NCBI GenBank assembly: GCA_003427395.1
Contig: BFEA01000075.1
Location: forward strand, 360,465 to 384,651
Direction: 5' to 3'
DNA from: Chara braunii
Taxonomy: Eukaryota; Streptophyta; Charophyceae; Charales; Characeae
DNA length: 24,187 nucleotides
The position numbers were made by a program, and so were the translations under genes. The notes beneath the pieces were generated by a model, which was given only the letters and a program-made list of their open reading frames with translations, searched no databases and had not been told where the DNA came from. Shown here one piece after another: positions 19,679 to 24,187 of this stretch (position 1 is the stretch's first letter; the number at the start of each line of letters is the position of its first letter).

Positions 19679-21053
19679 GCCTTCACCGGGTGGACAAAGG
19701 CTAACCCTTCGGCGAAAAAACAGGAACGAAAAAATGTCACAACCCAAGGTCCGCGGGTCCAGAAGATGTATCTTGAGAATGCGAACTATGAATGTGTCAC
19801 TGATGAGCCGGATGAGGTTGTTGGAAATGCAGACGGGCATACCAAAATGCTGGCTTGATAAAATCGCTGCTTGGGACAGGAAAGGGGAATTGCAATTCGC
19901 ATACGTCATTTCTAAAGAGAAAGATAAAGCAAAGAAGCGACCAATAGTCCGGTCGTTCTCTAGTCCTTTTCAAGCAGCCTCAGGACTGCTCTCGACTGCT
20001 TTGAATGAGCTGATAGAGCTCGTGAAGGTACCTCATTTCAACCTCCGAACAACTGGGCAGCTGAAAGATGAAATTGAAAAGGTGAACGAACATGGGGTTG
20101 AAAGCGGGTTGGACTTCGAAGCACGAACATATGATATAAAGGAGATGTTCACGCATCTGCCTCACAATGAAATTTGTAGTGCGGTACAATGGTTAGTGAA
20201 CGTGTTTCGGAAGGACGGGGTTAAATGGATCCGGGTTAACACCCGAAAAAAGCAGGCAAAATTCGAAAAATCACATGGAGAAGTTGGATGGAAATCAGTT
20301 AGATTAAGTGTGTTAATAACTCTGACCAACTTCCAGTTGGAAAACACCTTTTTTCGAGTGTGTGACTTTGTACTGAAGCAGAAACAAGGGATTCCGATGT
20401 ATGGCAGAGCTAGCCCTCCGCTGGCCTGCATCATGTGTATGTTTTCCGAGTACAAGCTCCTTCGGTCGTTAGGCGCGGATGCTAATATCATCACGGGGAA
20501 GAGGTATATTGATGACCTGTTAGTGGTCTCTTTCTTCAAGAAAAATGACTCCACGTCTAAGCGCAGGGCTAGGGAGCGGTTCGACCTTGTCACTCATTGC
20601 TACCCGGATGGGGTAATGCTCGAAAGGACGGATACTGGTCTGGAATTTTGAACTTCCTGGAAACTAGGCTGCTGATATGCGGGGAACCAAAAACCATTAT
20701 CATGTCTCATAAGTTTAAGAATGGGGGCTCAATTTTGGGAAATGAGGACTTGCGATTCATAACGTATAAGAATTTTAGATCCTTTGGGCCGCAGAAGGAA
20801 AAGTTTGCCATAGTGGCAAATACCATCCTACGAATCTCGCGTAATTCGAACAATGCGGGGGTCACCTTGCTTAATGTACTTACCTTAACTAAGAAGCTGC
20901 GGAAACAGTGGTACCCCGGACGGGTGGTGATACCGACGTGAACCCACTGTGTTCTGGGAGAAAATCGTGGGATTGGCACGCGTGTGGTTGAAAGAGCAGG
21001 ATCTGGATGTTGATGTCACGAAAAACAAAGAAGTGGCAAGCGATCGAGTCTGA
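19679..21053 (+). pseudogene. Penelope-like reverse transcriptase, frameshifted
   Basis: The longest open piece (ATG 19734 to stop 20651, 305 codons) holds the reverse-transcriptase core. It has KKRPIVRSF at residues 68-75, YDIKEMF with the first catalytic Asp at 134, QGIPM and SPPLA of motif B at 218-231, and RYIDD at 257-261 with the catalytic Asp pair. After a frameshift near 20640 the core continues in another frame: FLETRL and the following thumb-like part, with the KKLRKQWYPGR element that in Penelope-like enzymes ends the RT region. Near 20934 the frame returns to the first for about 39 more codons (WEKIVGLARVWLKEQ) to a TGA at 21051. Upstream, the frame open from 19679 to 19857 (YLENANYECV, acidic DEPDEVV) probably encoded the true N-terminal side, implying a third shift near 19840. 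The Gly usually following Met in motif B appears as Tyr. No GIY-YIG endonuclease is visible. The family call rests on the motif spacing and wording. A different non-LTR-type RT is the main alternative. Confidence 0.75.
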
Positions 21054-21063
21054 AGAAAACTGA

Positions 21064-21208
21064 AATCGGGCAGAACGGATACGCATGTGCAGGTTACTGC
21101 TAAATGACAAAGTGGAAAAAGTCAAATGGAACATGCGAGGCCGGGAAAAACATGTCTCGTATGAACCTGGTCGAAATGTTGGTAGCAGTGCTCCGATTAT
21201 GCGGCGGT
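21064..21208 (+). pseudogene. Possible eroded 3' continuation of the retroelement
   Basis: After the stop at 21051, a third frame starting after the TGA at 21061 gives about 48 codons of basic, protein-like sequence (LLLNDKVEKVKW, REKHVSYEPGRNVG) to a TGA at about 21209. It may be the next part of the same element's protein, but it matches no domain that I recognise and could be chance. Confidence 0.25.
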
Positions 21209-21209
21209 G

Positions 21210-23100
21210 AGATGTGCCCCGACGGGGAGTAACCAAAACCTGTTCCTGGCTTTATCTCCCTCTGGTCAGACCAGATTCGGAGTATGTGTGACTGAACCAA
21301 GTCGTAATAGTGTAACTCAGGGATAGCTCCTGAATGAAATCAGAGCAAACCGGGTAGGATGTTTGAAATTAAACGCGTTCCTGGCTAGATGAATCCAGAT
21401 GGAACGACGTGTTTTAGAAGTGGGATTCGGTCCGCACAGGGCCCAAGTATTTTTCTGAGATGGCCGATTTTGGGCCCAACATAGTAACTCAACAGAGGCA
21501 AAAAGTAGGTAAAATTAGTATAAAAGCATCCGGTTCAAATGTTTTTCCTCAACTTGAGTGACGTATGAGTAGAAGGGTTGAGAATTCCCTGATGGTGTTA
21601 GATCAGGGTGAGTAGGGAAGGAGTTGGTGACGTCATGATATTAAAACTCACATCATCTTCTTCTGGATTATTGTGTTTTATGCTTGATTCATTACTTTCT
21701 TTATTTGTTCATGAGGGATCATCGTCAAAGGGGGAAGATTTGCACAGTCAAGTTGCAGTCTTTCCGATGTTTGCTTTCTATACTGATAGTCTCTAAGCAT
21801 GCAAAATTATTATGCCTTATCACCCACAACACTGTCCAAACTCTGACCATGTTGTACCGCAATTCGAAAAAAGGCTCATCTTTCTGCATTGCTTGCCCTG
21901 CTGCACACGTGGTTGAAGATTAATAATACGTATGGCTGAAGTGTTCTAACGCCCGAGATGTCTGAGAACTTTGGTAACAAGCGGCTATAACCTCTGAAGA
22001 TCGGGTTGATCTTTGGACTGAAACCTATATTCTGTTGAGGACAGTAGTGACCCAACTCACTAAGCCATCATGGACATATGTTTTTGAAACACTACAAGCA
22101 ACAGTGCTTTGACACCTCTTGCAGCAAAGGAATAACATGTGCAGGTTGGTGATAGATTCTCTCTGCAAGACATTCTGCATCGAGTTGGACATGCCCTCAA
22201 ATATACTATGTATCTGTATTGGAAGAAACGAGTTAATAATGCAATGCGACCTCCAACTGATATCTAATGGTTCAAGCATTGATGGGCGGTATGCCCTTCG
22301 TTGGTGACTATAGATGGATGTATTGATCATATTCCGTTTGGGCCCTTCTTGACCTTGGTATGACCCTGATTATTCCTTGTTTGTCCATATGCTGCGCATT
22401 TGAGTTTAGATAGTCTACCTGACTAATGATCTTTTATTACTTGGCCAATGCGTTTGTGCAGTTGTTACAAATTAGGGTTCAAACAATTCTTTTGTAGTAG
22501 ATTAGTGTTCAAATAATTTGCGTTTTGTTTTTTCCCGGTTTGGATAGGTTTGCTACTACATTTGAAGGTTTTTCTACAGGGGAGGGGATCCACCTCCTGT
22601 GAGAACTTGGAGGCATTGCGACTCCTAAATTTGTGACTACTATGTGCACTTGTGTTCCTTCCTCGGGCACTAGACTCGCTCTGAAGACTGGTTTTTTAAG
22701 AACAAAAGAACCAAAATTCGTGCATTGGTCCCAGCCCAACCCACCTCCAGTCGGCCAACACTTCGCTTGACCAGAGTGTATATCGCCTCATGCCTCAAAA
22801 TTCACTAATAGAGTGTGATATACAGGCGCCGAATGCCAGCAGGTGTTGTTCCCTACCGGTAGATGGAGCCTGATCAGCAGAAAGAGGTAAGACCTGAAAC
22901 TTTGGGGTTCCCCATCGCAGCAGGATGTGAGACCTTGTATTGACTAAGGGTCATACCTTGTTGGTGTTATCCTTATGCCAAGAAAGCAAAAATGTGGCCA
23001 ATTTAGGTCGCGGTCGTTGCCTTCCAACTTGAAGCGACGAGCATAGCACCAGTGGGGCCTGGCCCAAGAGGATTGCCTCGCCACCGCAAATTGTTGGTTC
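21210..23100. other. Stretch without a recognisable gene
   Basis: Short open frames on both strands lack recognisable motifs. An ATTAGNGTTCAAANAATT block is present twice at about 22471 and 22502. I see no terminal repeats that would bound the retroelement remnant. Confidence 0.5.
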
Positions 23101-23126
23101 ACAATGGAGCCTCAAGACGAAGTCGG

Positions 23127-23209
23127 TAGGTCATAGCTCAGTGGGTAGAGCACCGTCGTGGAATGCGCATTGAGGTCTGAGCTTGTGGGTTTGAGTTTTT
23201 GAACCCACA
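23127..23209 (+). mobile_element. tRNA-derived SINE head or tRNA pseudogene
   Basis: TAGCTCAGTGGG (23134-23145) fits the pol III A-box consensus, and its GCTC (23136-23139) pairs perfectly with GAGC (23148-23151) as a D-stem. GGTTTGAGTTT (23188-23198) is a degraded B box 54 bp downstream, the spacing seen in long-variable-arm (Leu/Ser type) tRNAs. GTGGG/CCCAC gives a T-stem but the loop is enlarged to 14 nt. I could not fold a convincing acceptor or anticodon stem, so a functional tRNA is unlikely. Confidence 0.6.
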
Positions 23210-23214
23210 ACTTG

Positions 23215-23290
23215 AAGCAAACCCTGGCATCCCCCCCACCCCATCTCCCCCCCACTAAGCCCACCCCTCCGCCCACCCCATACCCTCATG
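23215..23290. repeat. C-rich low-complexity tract
   Basis: Runs of C with CCCACC and CCCCCC follow the tRNA-like head directly. On the minus strand this appears as a Gly-rich open frame (23131-23343), which I attribute to composition. Confidence 0.6.
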
Positions 23291-23434
23291 ACCTCGCGCA
23301 ACCCAAGGGGAAGCGCAAGTGACCCTAAATCGATGCTCTCCAATAAGCCTCATGGGCAACACACAGGGGTCAGCATCCGATTTCGCACCTGATTGGTGGA
23401 TCCCACAGTTTAGACATGGATCTTTGAAAGGCTC

Positions 23435-23535
23435 ATGTACGTGGTTGGAATCGAACGTCAGATGGCTTGTATGCTCGGTGTACCCCTAGGCCTGTGTCGG
23501 TTGATGCCTACCGACTGACTGAGCAGGTGCTACAG
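23435..23535 (-). mobile_element. Second tRNA-like SINE head, opposite strand
   Basis: On the minus strand, GCTCAGTCAGTCGGTAGGC (23524-23506) resembles an A box with a 4-bp CAGT duplication, and GTTCGATTCCA (23456-23446) is a near-perfect B box about 55-60 bp downstream. The D-stem is imperfect and the intervening arms do not fold like a standard tRNA. A tRNA-derived SINE head is the most economical reading. Confidence 0.5.
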
Positions 23536-23879
23536 TCATTTCCCTTTGGTTGCAGGCGACAGGTTGCCTTGGGGACCCCTGAACCTTAGTTTGAGGGTGG
23601 TGCACCCCGTTGCTGACATTCGGGAAGAACTGGTCTACGACGATACCCTCCGTGTGTATGGTCGATGTTGTGTGATCTGGCTTGAGTGTCCTCTGTATGT
23701 GTGGGTAGGTTCACTACGCCATCAAGTTTGCACCCCGCCAGGGGTGTGTTTTATCCTACGAGACTTTCAATGCCATTGGAATTTCAACGTCCGTGGTCGT
23801 CCGGGACGGTGGGCAATTTTGAGGTGAGGGCTTAACAAGGGGCAGGGCATGTGAAAGACCGGTAGCTGCCCATAGGAGG

Positions 23880-23990
23880 CCGCGACCCTTGAGTTAGACA
23901 TTCAAAATCGAAACGGCGTGGGAGGTCGAGGAAGCCACGGTCCTTGAGTTTTTAACATTTCGAAATCAAAACGGTGTTTGCCCACTTTTC
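23880..23990. repeat. Diverged tandem duplication, ~55-bp unit
   Basis: CCTTGAGTT, then an ACATT(T)C element, then an AAATCRAAACGG element are repeated at 23887 and 23942. Confidence 0.65.
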
Positions 23991-24140
23991 TGAAATAGGA
24001 GAGCACTTCGAATAGAAAACACACGCGTTGTATTCAAATATAAAATGTACCTTTTCTAATCAAATTTCGAAAAAACAAACTCTTCTATTGCAATAGAGCA
24101 TTACCTTTTCACTTTGTGCTCCCCGCCACTGACATGTTGT

Positions 24141-24144
<4 letters not shown>

Positions 24145-24187
<43 letters not shown>
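24145..24187. repeat. (CT)n microsatellite at the window end
   Basis: An uninterrupted CT dinucleotide run continues to the last base of the window, the same repeat type as the (TC)n beside the assembly gap. Confidence 0.95.

Noticed and set aside
19980-20593. Minus-strand open frames opposite the reverse transcriptase
   Set aside because: They are antisense shadows of the RT coding frame, which has the recognisable motifs.
23546-23827. Plus-strand 93-codon open frame near the right end
   Set aside because: It begins at a TTG, not ATG. The preceding TTGCAG|G could be a splice acceptor, but there is no exon partner and no known motif.

Overview
This window reads as repeat-rich eukaryotic nuclear DNA, most likely from a plant-lineage (streptophyte) genome. 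It has no compact genes, long AT-rich non-coding stretches, microsatellites, an assembly gap of 215 Ns flanked by poly-G and (TC)n, tRNA-like SINE heads, fold-back elements, satellite and minisatellite arrays, and decayed retroelement coding sequence. A charophyte-type alga would fit, but that is inference from general character and cannot be proven from the sequence. I see no intact host gene, rRNA gene or functional tRNA.

Layout. Positions 1-5160 are AT-rich and hold small tandem duplications (units of about 215, 90, 34 and 68 bp), a 111-bp hairpin, and a fold-back element family with three copies between 4.13 and 5.15 kb. Positions 5.16-7.28 kb are AT-rich with nothing recognisable. From about 7.28 to 9.78 kb the base composition turns GC- and GA-rich with several overlapping open frames, none of which I can support as a gene. 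Positions 9.78-11.7 kb are mixed. An approximately 54-bp GC-rich minisatellite lies at 11.73-12.06 kb.

From about 12.28 to 14.88 kb, on both sides of the gap, is an unusual concentration of short perfect hairpins with unrelated sequences. A degenerate ~40-bp repeat sits at 15.53-15.70 kb. At 16.66-17.36 kb is a 147-bp tandem satellite whose monomer is made of two successive long hairpins.

The only protein-coding remnants I can defend are two pseudogenes that diverge from 19.1-19.7 kb. On the minus strand (18.1-19.07 kb) is an unidentified coiled-coil/charged protein broken by in-frame stops and frameshifts. On the plus strand (19.68-21.05 kb) is a reverse transcriptase with a YIDD box that best resembles Penelope-like elements, broken by at least three frameshifts. 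Near the right end are two tRNA-like (SINE-type) heads facing each other. The window ends in a (CT)n microsatellite. There is no sign of the genes working together; the window looks like layered mobile-element debris.
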